Source: Candidatus Spyradenecus faecavium (GTDB taxonomy: Bacteria > Verrucomicrobiota > Kiritimatiellia > RFP12 > DVOR01). From it: 30,537 nucleotides of DNA. This document shows, piece by piece, positions 8,185 to 16,445 of this stretch. Position numbers and translations under genes: made by a program. Location: positions 1 through 30,537 of the forward strand of contig DVOR01000232.1 in assembly GCA_018713405.1 (NCBI GenBank), written 5' to 3'. Below the pieces are notes generated by a model. That model was not told where the DNA came from. It saw nothing but the letters and a program-made list of their open reading frames with translations, and searched no databases. The stretch's first letter is position 1; each line of letters starts with the position of its first letter.

Positions 8185-9738
8185 ATGAACAGACGGAATT
8201 TCCTGAAGGCGTTTGGGCTCGGGGCGGCGGCGTTGGCCGTCGCGCCGCGGGCGGTCTTGGCGGCGGGGGGGCAGGCGGCGGCGCCCGCTCGGCATCCGCG
8301 CAACATCCTCTTCATCCTGGCCGACGACCTGGGGTGGGGAGACGTGAGCTGCTACGGCGCGACGCCGGGGCTGACGCCCTTCCTGGACGAGTACGCGAAG
8401 GGCGGCGTGCGCTTCACCGACGCCCATTCGCCCGCTTCGACGTGCACGCCCACGCGCTATGCCATCTTCACGGGGCAGTATGCCTGGCGCAAGCCCGGCA
8501 CGGGGATCGCGCCGGGGGATTCGGCCCTGCTCATCGACCCCGCGGCGACGACGCTGCCCAAGCTGATGCAGCGCTCCGGCATGGTCACGGGCGCGGTGGG
8601 CAAGTGGCACCTGGGCATGGGCCCGGGGCCGGGCAAGACGGACTGGAACAAGCCGATTTCGCCCTCGGGCAACGACGTGGGCTTCGACTACACCTTCCTG
8701 ATGGCCGCGACGGCCGACCGCACCCCGTGCGTCTACGTGGAGAACGGCACGGTGGTGGGGCTGGACCCGGCGGACCCCATCGAGGTGAACTACAGCCACA
8801 ACTATCCCGGCGAGCCCGACGGCAAGCGCGACCGCGCCTCGCTGAAGATGGATTGGGACTTCGGCCACAACCAGGCCGTGGTGAACGGCATCGGCCGCAT
8901 CGGCTACATGAAGGGCGGCAAGAAGGCCCGCTGGGTGGACGAGGACATGGCGGACGTCTTCGTGGAGAAGGCCTGTGCCTTCATGGAGAAAAACAAGGGC
9001 CGTCCCTTCTTCCTCTACCTGGGCACGAACGACATCCATGTGCCGCGCGTGCCGCACCCGCGCTTCGCGGGGAAGACGCCCTTCGGCCCGCGCGGCGACG
9101 TCACCGCGCAGTTCGACGACAGCGTGCGCCGCGTCATCGGGAAGCTCCGCGAGCTGGGGCTGGAGCGGGAGACGCTGGTCGTCATCACCTCCGACAACGG
9201 CCCGATGGTCAACGATGGCTACAAGGACCGCGCGGTGGAGCTGCTCGGCGCCCACAAGCCGGCGGGCGACTGGCGCGGCCACAAGTACACGCCCTATGAA
9301 GGCGGCCACCGCCTGCCCTTCATCGCGCGGTGGGACGGTGTCCTCCCCGCGGGCGCGACCAACGGCGCGTTGCTCTCGCTCGTCGACCTGGGCGCGACCT
9401 TCGCGGCGCTGCGCGGCGTCGCCCTGCCGCAGGCGGCGTTGCCGGACTCCTTCGACCAGAGCGCGACGCTCCTCAACCCCGCAGCCCCCTCGGCGCGCAC
9501 GGCCCTCATCTGCCAGGACTATCGCCTGAACCTGCGCGAGGGGAACTGGAAGTACATCGTGCCCGGCCCCGCCGGCAACACGCCCGGGCCGAAGAACAAC
9601 CCGCTCAACGGCGAACTCTACGACCTGGCGGCCGACCCCGCCGAGCGCACGAACGTCGTCAAGCGCCACCCCGAGCGCGCCAAGGCCATGTACGCGGCCT
9701 TGCTCAAGGCCATCCGGGACGGTCGCACCCGCCCTTGA
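8185..9738 (+). CDS. Tat-exported arylsulfatase-type sulfatase
   Basis: 517 aa. The N-terminus MNRRNFLKAFGLGAAALAVA is a twin-arginine signal, implying export in folded form. The alkaline-phosphatase-fold sulfatase body follows: metal ligands in ILADDLGWGD (D47, D48), the formylglycine site C87-T-P-T-R91, VGKWHLG, and TSDNGP further on. Because the motif residue is Cys, the enzyme would need FGE or an anaerobic sulfatase-maturating enzyme; neither is encoded here. The substrate cannot be read from the sequence; sulfated host or dietary glycans are likely in view of the sialidase at 25987-27453. A ribosome site AAAGGA precedes the ATG, and a shared terminator follows. Confidence 0.93.
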   Translation: MNRRNFLKAFGLGAAALAVAPRAVLAAGGQAAAPARHPRNILFILADDLGWGDVSCYGATPGLTPFLDEYAKGGVRFTDAHSPASTCTPTRYAIFTGQYAWRKPGTGIAPGDSALLIDPAATTLPKLMQRSGMVTGAVGKWHLGMGPGPGKTDWNKPISPSGNDVGFDYTFLMAATADRTPCVYVENGTVVGLDPADPIEVNYSHNYPGEPDGKRDRASLKMDWDFGHNQAVVNGIGRIGYMKGGKKARWVDEDMADVFVEKACAFMEKNKGRPFFLYLGTNDIHVPRVPHPRFAGKTPFGPRGDVTAQFDDSVRRVIGKLRELGLERETLVVITSDNGPMVNDGYKDRAVELLGAHKPAGDWRGHKYTPYEGGHRLPFIARWDGVLPAGATNGALLSLVDLGATFAALRGVALPQAALPDSFDQSATLLNPAAPSARTALICQDYRLNLREGNWKYIVPGPAGNTPGPKNNPLNGELYDLAADPAERTNVVKRHPERAKAMYAALLKAIRDGRTRP

Positions 9739-9759
9739 CCCCGCGTCCCCGCACGGCGC

Positions 9760-9798
9760 AAAAAAGAGGCTCCCGGCGGAAACCGGGGGCCTTTTTTG
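9760..9798. terminator. Bidirectional terminator between sulfatase and MATE genes
   Basis: The hairpin AGGCTCCCGG / CCGGGGGCCT has A residues on its left and T residues on its right, so it can end both the rightward sulfatase transcript and the leftward MATE transcript. Confidence 0.85.
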
Positions 9799-9812
9799 GG
9801 GGGAGTGGGGCG

Positions 9813-11174
9813 TCAGCGCGGGATCTCGCGTCCCCAGAGGCGGAAGAGGGCCACCAGAGCCAACAGCAGGGTAATCCATTCCGTGGCGGTGAGGGCCAGC
9901 CAGAGGCCGTCGAGCCCCAGGAGCGGCGGAAGGGCGAGCAGAAGCGCCGCGCTGAGGCCGATGCTGCGCAGCAGGGCGATCGTCGCCGCCGGCACGGTGC
10001 GCAGCAGGGCCTGCAGGTAGCCTGCCGCCAGGATGCAGAGCGCCATCGGCAGGAAGGAGGAGGCGATGCCGCGCACCAGCCGCGGCGCCAGCGCGATGAC
10101 CTCCGGCGTCGGCGCCATGAAGAGGCGGAGCGTCCCCACCGGGAAGAGGAGGCTGAGGAGCGAGCAGGCCAGCCCCAACGCGAAGGCCATGCGCGCCCCC
10201 AGCCAGAAGGAGCGACGGATGCGGGCGCGCCCGCCCGCGCCGTAGTTCACCGAGACGATGGGCTGGAGGGCCTGGGCCACGCCGTTGAAGAGCTGCTGGT
10301 AGAGCGCGGAGAGCGAGAGCATGACGCCCAGGATGGAGAGCGCGGCCACGCCGCCGTGGCGCATGGCCTGGTGGTTGGCCAGCGTGACGACGACGGCGAC
10401 GGCGGCGTTGGGGAGGGCCGGCGCGAGACCCACGGCGCAGAGGCGGCGGATGGCCCGGCGCGGCCAGAGGCTCGGCGGGGCGAAGCGCAGCGTGCTCCGC
10501 CGACGGAAGAGGTAACCCACGAGCAGGACCGTCTGGAGGGCGCAACCCGCGGCGGTGGCGATGCCTGCGCCGGCCATGCCCGTGCCGATCTTGAAGGGGA
10601 AGACCAGCAGCCAGTCGCCGAGGATGTTGAGCACGCCGCCGGCGATGATGGCCATGAGCGCGTAGCCGGGGGCGCCGTCGTTGCGGACCAGGCACGCCAT
10701 TGCCAACGAGAGCATCGCGCCCGGCCACGTGAGGACGACCCAGAAGCCGTATTCATCGGCCAGCCGGACAATCGTGTCGTCCGCGCCGCAGAGCCGCCAG
10801 AAGGCGTCACCCGCAAGCAGGACGGAGGCGGCGACGATGACGCCGACAATCACGCACAGGAGGAAGGAGAGCGTGAACCAGGCGTCGCCCTCACGGCGGT
10901 CGCCGCGCCCGCGGGCCGTGGCCAAGAGGATGGCGCCGCCCATGCCCAGGAGCGTGCCGAGGAAGGCCATCAGCCCGAAGCTGGGGACGAGAACGGCCGC
11001 GGCCGCCGCACCCGCGGGGCCCACGCCGTAACCGATGGCGATGGTGTCGACGATGCTGTAGACGGAGGTCACCGCCGCGCCGCCGAGCGCAGGCACGAGA
11101 TACGTGCGCCAATGCCCGCGCAGAGGGCCATACAGCAAGGGGTCGCTTGGGCGATGAGGACGTTGTTTCTTCAT
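9813..11174 (-). CDS. MATE-family multidrug efflux transporter
   Basis: 453 aa and about 12 hydrophobic segments, as in MATE proteins, which export cationic drugs using a Na+ or H+ gradient. Typical parts: the N-terminal LVPALGGAAVTSVYSIVDTI, the FLGTLLGMGGAILLA segment, and NGVAQALQPIVSVNYGAG, which matches the conserved loop of the second half. The ATG at 11174 has a ribosome site GGGAG six bases upstream; the longer in-frame start at 11216 would cross the promoter and is rejected. It is divergent from a BmrR-like MerR regulator, which probably controls it. Confidence 0.9.
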   Translation of the reverse strand: MKKQRPHRPSDPLLYGPLRGHWRTYLVPALGGAAVTSVYSIVDTIAIGYGVGPAGAAAAAVLVPSFGLMAFLGTLLGMGGAILLATARGRGDRREGDAWFTLSFLLCVIVGVIVAASVLLAGDAFWRLCGADDTIVRLADEYGFWVVLTWPGAMLSLAMACLVRNDGAPGYALMAIIAGGVLNILGDWLLVFPFKIGTGMAGAGIATAAGCALQTVLLVGYLFRRRSTLRFAPPSLWPRRAIRRLCAVGLAPALPNAAVAVVVTLANHQAMRHGGVAALSILGVMLSLSALYQQLFNGVAQALQPIVSVNYGAGGRARIRRSFWLGARMAFALGLACSLLSLLFPVGTLRLFMAPTPEVIALAPRLVRGIASSFLPMALCILAAGYLQALLRTVPAATIALLRSIGLSAALLLALPPLLGLDGLWLALTATEWITLLLALVALFRLWGREIPR

Positions 11175-11206
11175 GGACGCTCCCTTTATTTCCAAAAAAT
11201 CCGCGG

Positions 11207-11238
11207 TATGATACACTCCTCCATTATGGCGGACTCAA
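11207..11238. promoter_or_regulatory. Divergent MATE/merR promoters with MerR-type operator
   Basis: The leftward promoter has -35 TTGAGT (11238 to 11233) and -10 TATCAT (11213 to 11208), separated by 19 bp, the long spacer typical of MerR-activated promoters. Centred in that spacer is the dyad TCCTCCAT-T-ATGGCGGA (11217-11233, 7 of 8 pairs). The rightward merR -10, TATGAT (11207-11212), overlaps the leftward -10 inside the palindrome GTATGATAC. The dyad covers the merR start codon. Confidence 0.6.
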
Positions 11239-12053
11239 GCAAAATCTTGAACAGGGCCCGGACGTTCACCATCGGCGACTTCTCCAAGCTCACCGGGGTC
11301 CACATCAATTCCTTGCTGTACTACGAGAAACTCGGCATCCTCAGACCCACGCGGGGCGACCGCCGGACCGGCTACCGCCACTACACGCAGACGCAGCTGC
11401 GCGTGGTTGAGGCCATCCAGCTCTGCGTTCGCGCGGGGCTCTCGCTGGAGGGGTTTCGCCACTTCCAGCAGGACGGCGGGGAGCGCCATATTCGTTACGA
11501 CCGCCTCCTCGAAAGCGCGGCCGTGAGCCTCCGGCGCGCCATCCGCGACGCCACCGCCCTGTTGCGCGAGGTCCAGTCCGTGCAGGCCCTGCAACGTCAG
11601 GGCGAGGCCGTCGCCGCCGGCGGCGTCCACGAGGTCCGTGTCGCCGAGCACCGGTGCATCGTCCGGGCCGTCGCCCCCGGGGAGAACCCCGACGACGCCT
11701 ACTTCGCCCTGCTCCGCGGCATGGGCAAGGCGCGGCTCCGCATGGGCTACGACAACGGCGCGCTCTTCATCCGGCGCAACGGCGTCGAGCGGCGTTACCT
11801 CTACGTCGACATCGCCGAGCCGTGGGAGGCGGGTCCCGTCGCGCCCCCTTGCCTGCGCCTGCCGGCCGCCCGCTGGCAGAGCCAAGCCGTGCAGGGTGCC
11901 ATTCTTGAGCCCGACGCCGACCTGCCCGAGGGGGATTGCGTGGTGATGGAGCGCGACCTCTTCACGGGGGACTTCGCCATCGACCCGCCCCGGCTGGAGC
12001 GCCTCGTCTCGACCACCCTCCAGCGGCGCCTGCCCAAGTGGCTCACCGCCTGA
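11226..12053 (+). CDS. MerR-family regulator, BmrR-like
   Basis: 275 aa. Residues 13-55 are the MerR winged helix (FTIGDFSKLTGVHINSLLYY then GYRHYT), followed by a dimerisation helix to about 125. Residues 135-275 form a longer effector domain, probably GyrI-like, as in multidrug-sensing BmrR. The start ATG at 11226 is chosen because TATGAT at 11207-11212 acts as the -10; an ATG at 11208 lies inside that box. No ribosome site is visible and the leader would be about 7 bases. It likely senses a drug and activates the divergent MATE gene, repressing itself through the shared operator. It converges on hemW with a 12-base gap. Confidence 0.9.
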   Translation: MADSSKILNRARTFTIGDFSKLTGVHINSLLYYEKLGILRPTRGDRRTGYRHYTQTQLRVVEAIQLCVRAGLSLEGFRHFQQDGGERHIRYDRLLESAAVSLRRAIRDATALLREVQSVQALQRQGEAVAAGGVHEVRVAEHRCIVRAVAPGENPDDAYFALLRGMGKARLRMGYDNGALFIRRNGVERRYLYVDIAEPWEAGPVAPPCLRLPAARWQSQAVQGAILEPDADLPEGDCVVMERDLFTGDFAIDPPRLERLVSTTLQRRLPKWLTA

Positions 12054-12065
12054 GCGGCCCCGGGA

Positions 12066-13115
12066 CTATCCGAGCAATTCCCGCTCCATCGCGTCGAGGA
12101 CCTCGTAGCCTCGGCGCGTGGGGGCGTTGGCGCCGTCGAGCAGGCCGTGGGCGCGGAAGTCCGCGAGCAGGCGGGTCCAACGGTCGCGGCGCGGGGCGAG
12201 GAGGGGGAAACGGGCGAACGTGGCCTCCAGGTCGAGGCCCTCGGCCAGGCGCAACTCCGTGAGGGCGCGCTCCAGGGCGTCCTCCTCCGGCGTGAGGGTC
12301 TCCTCGTCGCCGTCGCCCGAGCGCCGCAGGAGGCCCAGCCGGCTGGCCGCGCCGCGCCCGAGCCCGAGGTAGTCGCCGCCGTGCCAGGTGTTGAGGTTGT
12401 GGCGGCATTCCCAGCCGGGGCGGGCGTAGTTGGAGGTCTCGTAACGGCGGAGCCCCGCGGCGGCGAGGGCGTCGGCGGCCTCGGCCACGGCGTCGCAGAG
12501 CAGGTCGGGGTCGGGCGGGGCCATCCCGGCGCGGCCCCAGGCGCTCCCGGGCTCGACGGAAAGGGCATAGACGGAGACGTGCGGCAGGCCGAGGGAGACG
12601 GTCCGGCGGAGGGTGCGCGTCCACTCCGCCGGGGAGACGCCGGGCAACCCCGCGATGAGGTCGATGCCCGTGTCCGGGACGGCCGCGCGGGCGGTCTCGA
12701 TGGCCTCGAGGGCCTGGCGGGCGGTGTGGCGGCGGTTGCAACGGGCGAGCGTGGCGTCGTCGAAGGCCTGCACGCCGAGGCTCAGCCGGGTGACGCCGAG
12801 CGCGGCCAGGGTGCGCACGAGGGGCGCGGTCACGGCGGCGGGGTGGAGCTCGACGGTCCACTCCGCGCCGTCGGCGAGGGTAAAGAGGCCGGAGGCCCGG
12901 AGACGGGCGAAGCCGCGTTCGCCGAGGAGCGCGGGGGTGCCGCCGCCGCAGTAGAGGGAGTCCAAGGGGCCGACCGTGGGGAAGCCGCGGGCCGCGGCCT
13001 CGCGCAGGAGGGCGTCGACGTGCGTCGCGGGGTCGGCGGGGGGCGGGCCGGAGAGGAAGGCGCAGTAGGCGCACCGCCCCGTGCAGAAGGGGACGTGGAG
13101 GTAGAGGTGCCTCAT
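12066..13115 (-). CDS. hemW: HemW-type radical SAM heme chaperone
   Basis: 349 aa. The start MRHLYLHVPFCTGRCAYCAF carries the radical-SAM CxxxCxxC cluster motif 11 residues in, plus the extra Cys one residue further typical of HemN/HemW. YCGGGTPALL binds SAM, and HNLNTWHGGDYLGLG is a HemW hallmark. HemW proteins bind heme and are thought to hand it to respiratory enzymes; coproporphyrinogen oxidase activity is not expected. An in-frame extension to 13403 is an antisense-like artefact across scpB. ATG at 13115 overlaps the scpB stop by four bases (ATGA). It is the last gene of the dtxR operon. Confidence 0.92.
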   Translation of the reverse strand: MRHLYLHVPFCTGRCAYCAFLSGPPPADPATHVDALLREAAARGFPTVGPLDSLYCGGGTPALLGERGFARLRASGLFTLADGAEWTVELHPAAVTAPLVRTLAALGVTRLSLGVQAFDDATLARCNRRHTARQALEAIETARAAVPDTGIDLIAGLPGVSPAEWTRTLRRTVSLGLPHVSVYALSVEPGSAWGRAGMAPPDPDLLCDAVAEAADALAAAGLRRYETSNYARPGWECRHNLNTWHGGDYLGLGRGAASRLGLLRRSGDGDEETLTPEEDALERALTELRLAEGLDLEATFARFPLLAPRRDRWTRLLADFRAHGLLDGANAPTRRGYEVLDAMERELLG

Positions 13116-13693
13116 GCCTCGGGCGCGGGGCCAAGGTCCTGGAGGCTGCGCAGTCCGAAGCGCTCGAGGAAGCTGGCGGTGGTGCCGTACAGGAAGGGGC
13201 GCCCCGGGAGCTCGCTGCGGCCGACGGCGCGGATGAGGTCGAGCTCCAGCAACGCCCGGACCGTGTGGTCCACCGAGACGCCGCGGACGGACTCGATCTC
13301 CGCGCGGCTGATGGGCTGGCGGTAGGCGATGACCGCGAGGGTCTCGAGCGCGGCGCGGGAGAGGCGCTGGGGCGGGGCGGCCTTGACGAGGGCGCGCACC
13401 CACGGCCCGGCGGCGGGGACGGTGCGGAAGGAGAAGCGCCCGCCCTCCTCGCAGAGGCGCAGGCCCAGGTCGTTGTGGGCGAGGGTCGCGGCGATGTCGG
13501 CGAGGTAGCCCCGGATCTGCGCGAGGGAGGCCCCGGCGAAGTCGGCGGCGGGGGTGCCTGGCTCGGCGCCTTGGGCGGCGGCCTGCAAGGCCTTGCGCAG
13601 GGCCTCGGGCGTGAGGGGCTCCTCGGCGGCGAAGAGCATCGCGCCGATGACGGCCTGCAGGCTGTCGGGCGGCGGGGGCGCGGGGTCGCTCAT
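13112..13693 (-). CDS. scpB: Segregation and condensation protein ScpB
   Basis: 193 aa. ScpB is a winged-helix kleisin-associated subunit of the SMC-ScpAB chromosome condensation complex. Typical parts: LQAVIGAMLFAAEEPLTPEAL at the N-terminus, RLSRAALETLAVIAYRQPISRAEIE (about 105-130) and VRALLELDLIRAVGRSELPGRPFLYGTT in the second winged helix. The gene overlaps holA upstream and hemW downstream by four bases each. scpA, its usual neighbour, is not in the window. Confidence 0.94.
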   Translation of the reverse strand: MSDPAPPPPDSLQAVIGAMLFAAEEPLTPEALRKALQAAAQGAEPGTPAADFAGASLAQIRGYLADIAATLAHNDLGLRLCEEGGRFSFRTVPAAGPWVRALVKAAPPQRLSRAALETLAVIAYRQPISRAEIESVRGVSVDHTVRALLELDLIRAVGRSELPGRPFLYGTTASFLERFGLRSLQDLGPAPEA

Positions 13694-14757
13694 GCGCGCG
13701 TCCTCCGCATGAGGATGCGCAGGAGGGTGGCCTCGATGATGGCCCAGGGGTCCTGCGCGGTGGTGTCCACCAGCTTGAACCGCATCTCCACGGCGTAGTG
13801 GCGGCCCGCGCGCAACTCGTTGAGGGTGTAACGCTTGGCGGCCTCGACCTGCTTGCCCAGGAACCAGCCGTTGAGCCGCGCCAGGCGGGCGGGCAAGCGG
13901 TCGGCCGGCAACTCCCAGCGGTTGCCGGCGAGCCACCTCTGGTCGAGGGCGTCGCGCAGGGCGCAGAGGTCGTTGAGGGTGTTGAGCAAGCCGACGGCGG
14001 CGGGGAAGGCCGCGTTCTTGTCGGCGCGCAGCTGCTCCACGGTCTTCGCCGCGAGGATGGGGGAGCGCTGCAGAATGGCCTCGGCGAGGGCGAAGGGCTC
14101 GGCGCCGACCGCCGTGGAGGTGACGGCCTCGACGTCGGCCAGCGTGGCCTCGGCGCCGTCCTTGCCCAGGTAGTCGCGCAGCTTCCCGAGCTCGGAGACG
14201 ATGGTGCGGCTGTCCGCGCCGACGCGCTGGGCGAAGGCCGCGCGCACGGCCGGCGCCATCTTGAGGCCGCTCTGCGGGAGCAGCTCCTCCAGGCGCGCCT
14301 GCGCCGCCTTCCCCTGTTGGTAGGACTTGACCTCCTCGCCGCAGACCGTTATCTTCCCGGTCTTCTCGACCCACTTGTAGAACTTCGAGACCTTGGCGCA
14401 CGCGGCGGCGGTGACGATGAGGGTGTGGCCCTCGGGCAGGGGGGCCTTCTGCAGCCCCTCGAAGAAGGCGGCCGCGGCCTCTTTGGCCGCCTGGGCCTCG
14501 ACCGCGCGCCCCTTCGCGCCGGGCAGGAAGTTCGCGTCGCGCAGCCAGACCACCTTGTTCCCGCCCAGGAAGCTGGCGGTGTAGAGCGCCTCGCCCGCAC
14601 GGTCGATCGCCTGCAGGACGTCGTCGGCCTTGTCGCACGTGCCGTCGATGACCTCCAGGCCGAAGTCCCGGTCCTCCGGCGCGACGAGGGAATCGATGAG
14701 GCGCTTGGCCCCCTCGCTCTTCAGGTAGTCGTCGGGTCCGAGGAAGAGGTGGACCAT
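13690..14757 (-). CDS. holA: DNA polymerase III delta subunit
   Basis: 355 aa, usual length for HolA. The delta subunit opens the beta clamp within the clamp-loader complex. The start MVHLFLGPDDYLKSEGAKRL followed by LYTASFLGGNKVVWLRDANFL (about 58-78) matches the family's N-terminal domain. A mid-region VSELGKLRDYLG and a C-terminal helical collar region follow. Length and order support the call, though HolA is poorly conserved. The ATG at 14757 shares one base with the kdsD stop (TGATG). Its 3' end overlaps scpB by four bases. Confidence 0.88.
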   Translation of the reverse strand: MVHLFLGPDDYLKSEGAKRLIDSLVAPEDRDFGLEVIDGTCDKADDVLQAIDRAGEALYTASFLGGNKVVWLRDANFLPGAKGRAVEAQAAKEAAAAFFEGLQKAPLPEGHTLIVTAAACAKVSKFYKWVEKTGKITVCGEEVKSYQQGKAAQARLEELLPQSGLKMAPAVRAAFAQRVGADSRTIVSELGKLRDYLGKDGAEATLADVEAVTSTAVGAEPFALAEAILQRSPILAAKTVEQLRADKNAAFPAAVGLLNTLNDLCALRDALDQRWLAGNRWELPADRLPARLARLNGWFLGKQVEAAKRYTLNELRAGRHYAVEMRFKLVDTTAQDPWAIIEATLLRILMRRTRA

Positions 14758-15740
14758 CAGAGGATCTTCATGCGCGGCAGGTCCTGGATGTCGATGGTGC
14801 CCACCAGCTTGCCGGACGCGTCGACCACGGGCAGGTCGTCGAGCTTGTGGCTCTCGAAGATGTTGAGCACCTGGACGGCCAGGGCGTCGAGCGGGACGGA
14901 GACGGGGTGGCGGACCATGACCTCGGCGATGGGGCGGCCCATCGGGTCGCCGCCGGCGCCGGTCAGCAGGCGGCGCAGGTCGCCGTCGGTGAAGATGCCC
15001 AGCAACGTGCCGTCGGGCGCGGTGACGCAGGCGCAGCCGGACTTCGCCTCGGTCATGGCGAGCACGGCGTCGCGCACGGTGGCGCCCTCGCCGAGGGCCA
15101 CCAGGCGGTCGCCCGTGCGCATGATGTCCTTCACGCGGAAGAGGAGGGCCCGGCCGATGGCGCCGGCGGGGTGCAGCAGCGCGAAGTTCTCCTTCTTGAA
15201 GCCGCGCGCCTCCAGCAGCACCATCGCCAGCGCGTCGCCCAGCGCCAGGGTGGCGGTGGTGGAGGTGGTGGGCGCCATGTTGAAGGGACACGCCTCGCGC
15301 CCGCAGTCGATCAGATAGACCCAATCGCTGTTCTTGGCCAGGGAGGAATCGGCCTTGCCGGTCATGCCGATGATCTTCACCCCGATGCGCCGCAGCGAGG
15401 GGATCAGGCGGATGACCTCGTCGGACTCGCCGGAGTAGCTGATGGCCAGCACGATGTCCGCGGCCGTGACCATGCCCAGGTCGCCGTGCATGGCCTGGAC
15501 GGGGTTGAGCAGCATGGCGGTGGAGCCGGTGCTGGCCATGGTGGCGGCGATCTTCTCGCCCACGTGGATGTTCTTGCCGATGCCGGTGACGACGATCTTG
15601 CCGCCGCGGGCAAGGGTCGCGAGCATCGCCTCGACGATGTCGCAGAAGACGGGCCCGATGGCCGCGTCCGCCCGTCTCAGCCCCGCGATCTCCGTCTCGA
15701 TCGTCTCGTGGGCGCGGGCCAACATCTCATCATGCGTCAT
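14757..15740 (-). CDS. kdsD: D-arabinose-5-phosphate isomerase, KpsF/GutQ family
   Basis: 327 aa. It interconverts ribulose-5-phosphate and arabinose-5-phosphate, the first step to KDO for lipopolysaccharide. The SIS domain covers about 35-170 with VVTGIGKNIHVGEKIAATMASTGS and the conserved MHGDLG and SYSGESDE loops. Two CBS domains follow (about 205-327), including GIFTDGDLRRLL and the closing VGTIDIQDLPRMKIL. The product implies a KDO-bearing outer membrane. The start overlaps dtxR by 11 bases. KdsD rather than GutQ is inferred from context only. Confidence 0.92.
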   Translation of the reverse strand: MTHDEMLARAHETIETEIAGLRRADAAIGPVFCDIVEAMLATLARGGKIVVTGIGKNIHVGEKIAATMASTGSTAMLLNPVQAMHGDLGMVTAADIVLAISYSGESDEVIRLIPSLRRIGVKIIGMTGKADSSLAKNSDWVYLIDCGREACPFNMAPTTSTTATLALGDALAMVLLEARGFKKENFALLHPAGAIGRALLFRVKDIMRTGDRLVALGEGATVRDAVLAMTEAKSGCACVTAPDGTLLGIFTDGDLRRLLTGAGGDPMGRPIAEVMVRHPVSVPLDALAVQVLNIFESHKLDDLPVVDASGKLVGTIDIQDLPRMKIL

Positions 15741-16311
15741 GGGAAACCTCCTGGTTCTGGTCGGGTTGCGCCGCCGTGCGGCGCCGACTCTTCTTGGGAT
15801 CTTCCGCGGGGCGCGGCGGCGGCACGTAGATGCCCTTGAGCACGTCCAGCACGCCGGCCTCGACCTCGGCGTAGCGGTCGCGCAGCTGCTTGCGGAGCGC
15901 GCGGCACTGGTGCGGCGCGGTCAGCGAGTCGGTCAGCACGGCCAGGCGCGCCAACAGGCGGTCGTCGATCACGTGCTCCACGCGGCAGGCCGTGGTGGAG
16001 GCCTCCTCCTCGGGCAACAGCAGCACGTCGCGCAGGAAGCGCCCCAGCGCCAAGTGGCGGCGGATGATGCGCAGCGCCTCGCGCTCGCCCCGCTCCGTCA
16101 GCGTCACGGGCCGGTTCGTGTCATAGTTGATGTAGCCATGCTCGCGAAGCACCCCCAGCGCGTTCGTCACCGAGGGCATCTTCACCCGCAGGCGCCGCGC
16201 GATGTCGCTGGTGTGCGCATGGCCGTGGGCGGTCTCGTCGATCGCCTCCTTGATCGCCTCCAGGTAGTCCTCAAGACTGGCCGTCAGGCGGAATGTCGCG
16301 TCTCTTTCCAT
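15730..16311 (-). CDS. DtxR/MntR-family metal-dependent regulator
   Basis: 193 aa. The N-terminal winged helix reads SLEDYLEAIKEAI, then TSDIARRLRVKMPSVTNALGVL (recognition helix about 34-56), then GYINYDTNRPVTLTERG. The dimerisation and metal-binding domain contains RHLALGRFLRDVLLLPEEEA and CRVEHVIDD, with the His/Glu/Cys ligands typical of DtxR/MntR. A basic, Pro-rich tail follows residue 165. Such proteins repress Fe or Mn uptake when the metal is bound. It heads the operon dtxR-kdsD-holA-scpB-hemW and is divergent from the NYN gene. No DtxR or MntR consensus box was seen in the shared upstream region. Confidence 0.9.
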   Translation of the reverse strand: MERDATFRLTASLEDYLEAIKEAIDETAHGHAHTSDIARRLRVKMPSVTNALGVLREHGYINYDTNRPVTLTERGEREALRIIRRHLALGRFLRDVLLLPEEEASTTACRVEHVIDDRLLARLAVLTDSLTAPHQCRALRKQLRDRYAEVEAGVLDVLKGIYVPPPRPAEDPKKSRRRTAAQPDQNQEVSHDA

Positions 16312-16336
16312 GTCGCCACGTCCCTTTCTCCCACGC

Positions 16337-16347
16337 AGTATACCACA
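16337..16347 (-). promoter_or_regulatory. Promoter of the dtxR operon
   Basis: Minus-strand TGTGGTATACT (-10 TATACT, 16342 to 16337), an extended -10. The start near 16330 gives a leader of about 19 bases containing GAAAGGGA before the ATG at 16311. Confidence 0.6.
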
Positions 16348-16359
16348 AACCGCGCCGTG

Positions 16360-16388
16360 TTGCCTTTTCCCGCGCGATGTGGCATACT
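16360..16388 (+). promoter_or_regulatory. Promoter of the NYN-zinc ribbon gene
   Basis: TTGCCT (16360-16365), a 17-base spacer, then CATACT (16383-16388) preceded by TGTGG. The leader to the ATG at 16446 is about 50 bases. Confidence 0.55.
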
Positions 16389-16445
16389 AAAAGGGCTTTC
16401 CCAAAGTGGGGAGGCAAGCACATATTGAGAAGAAAGGACGTGCGT

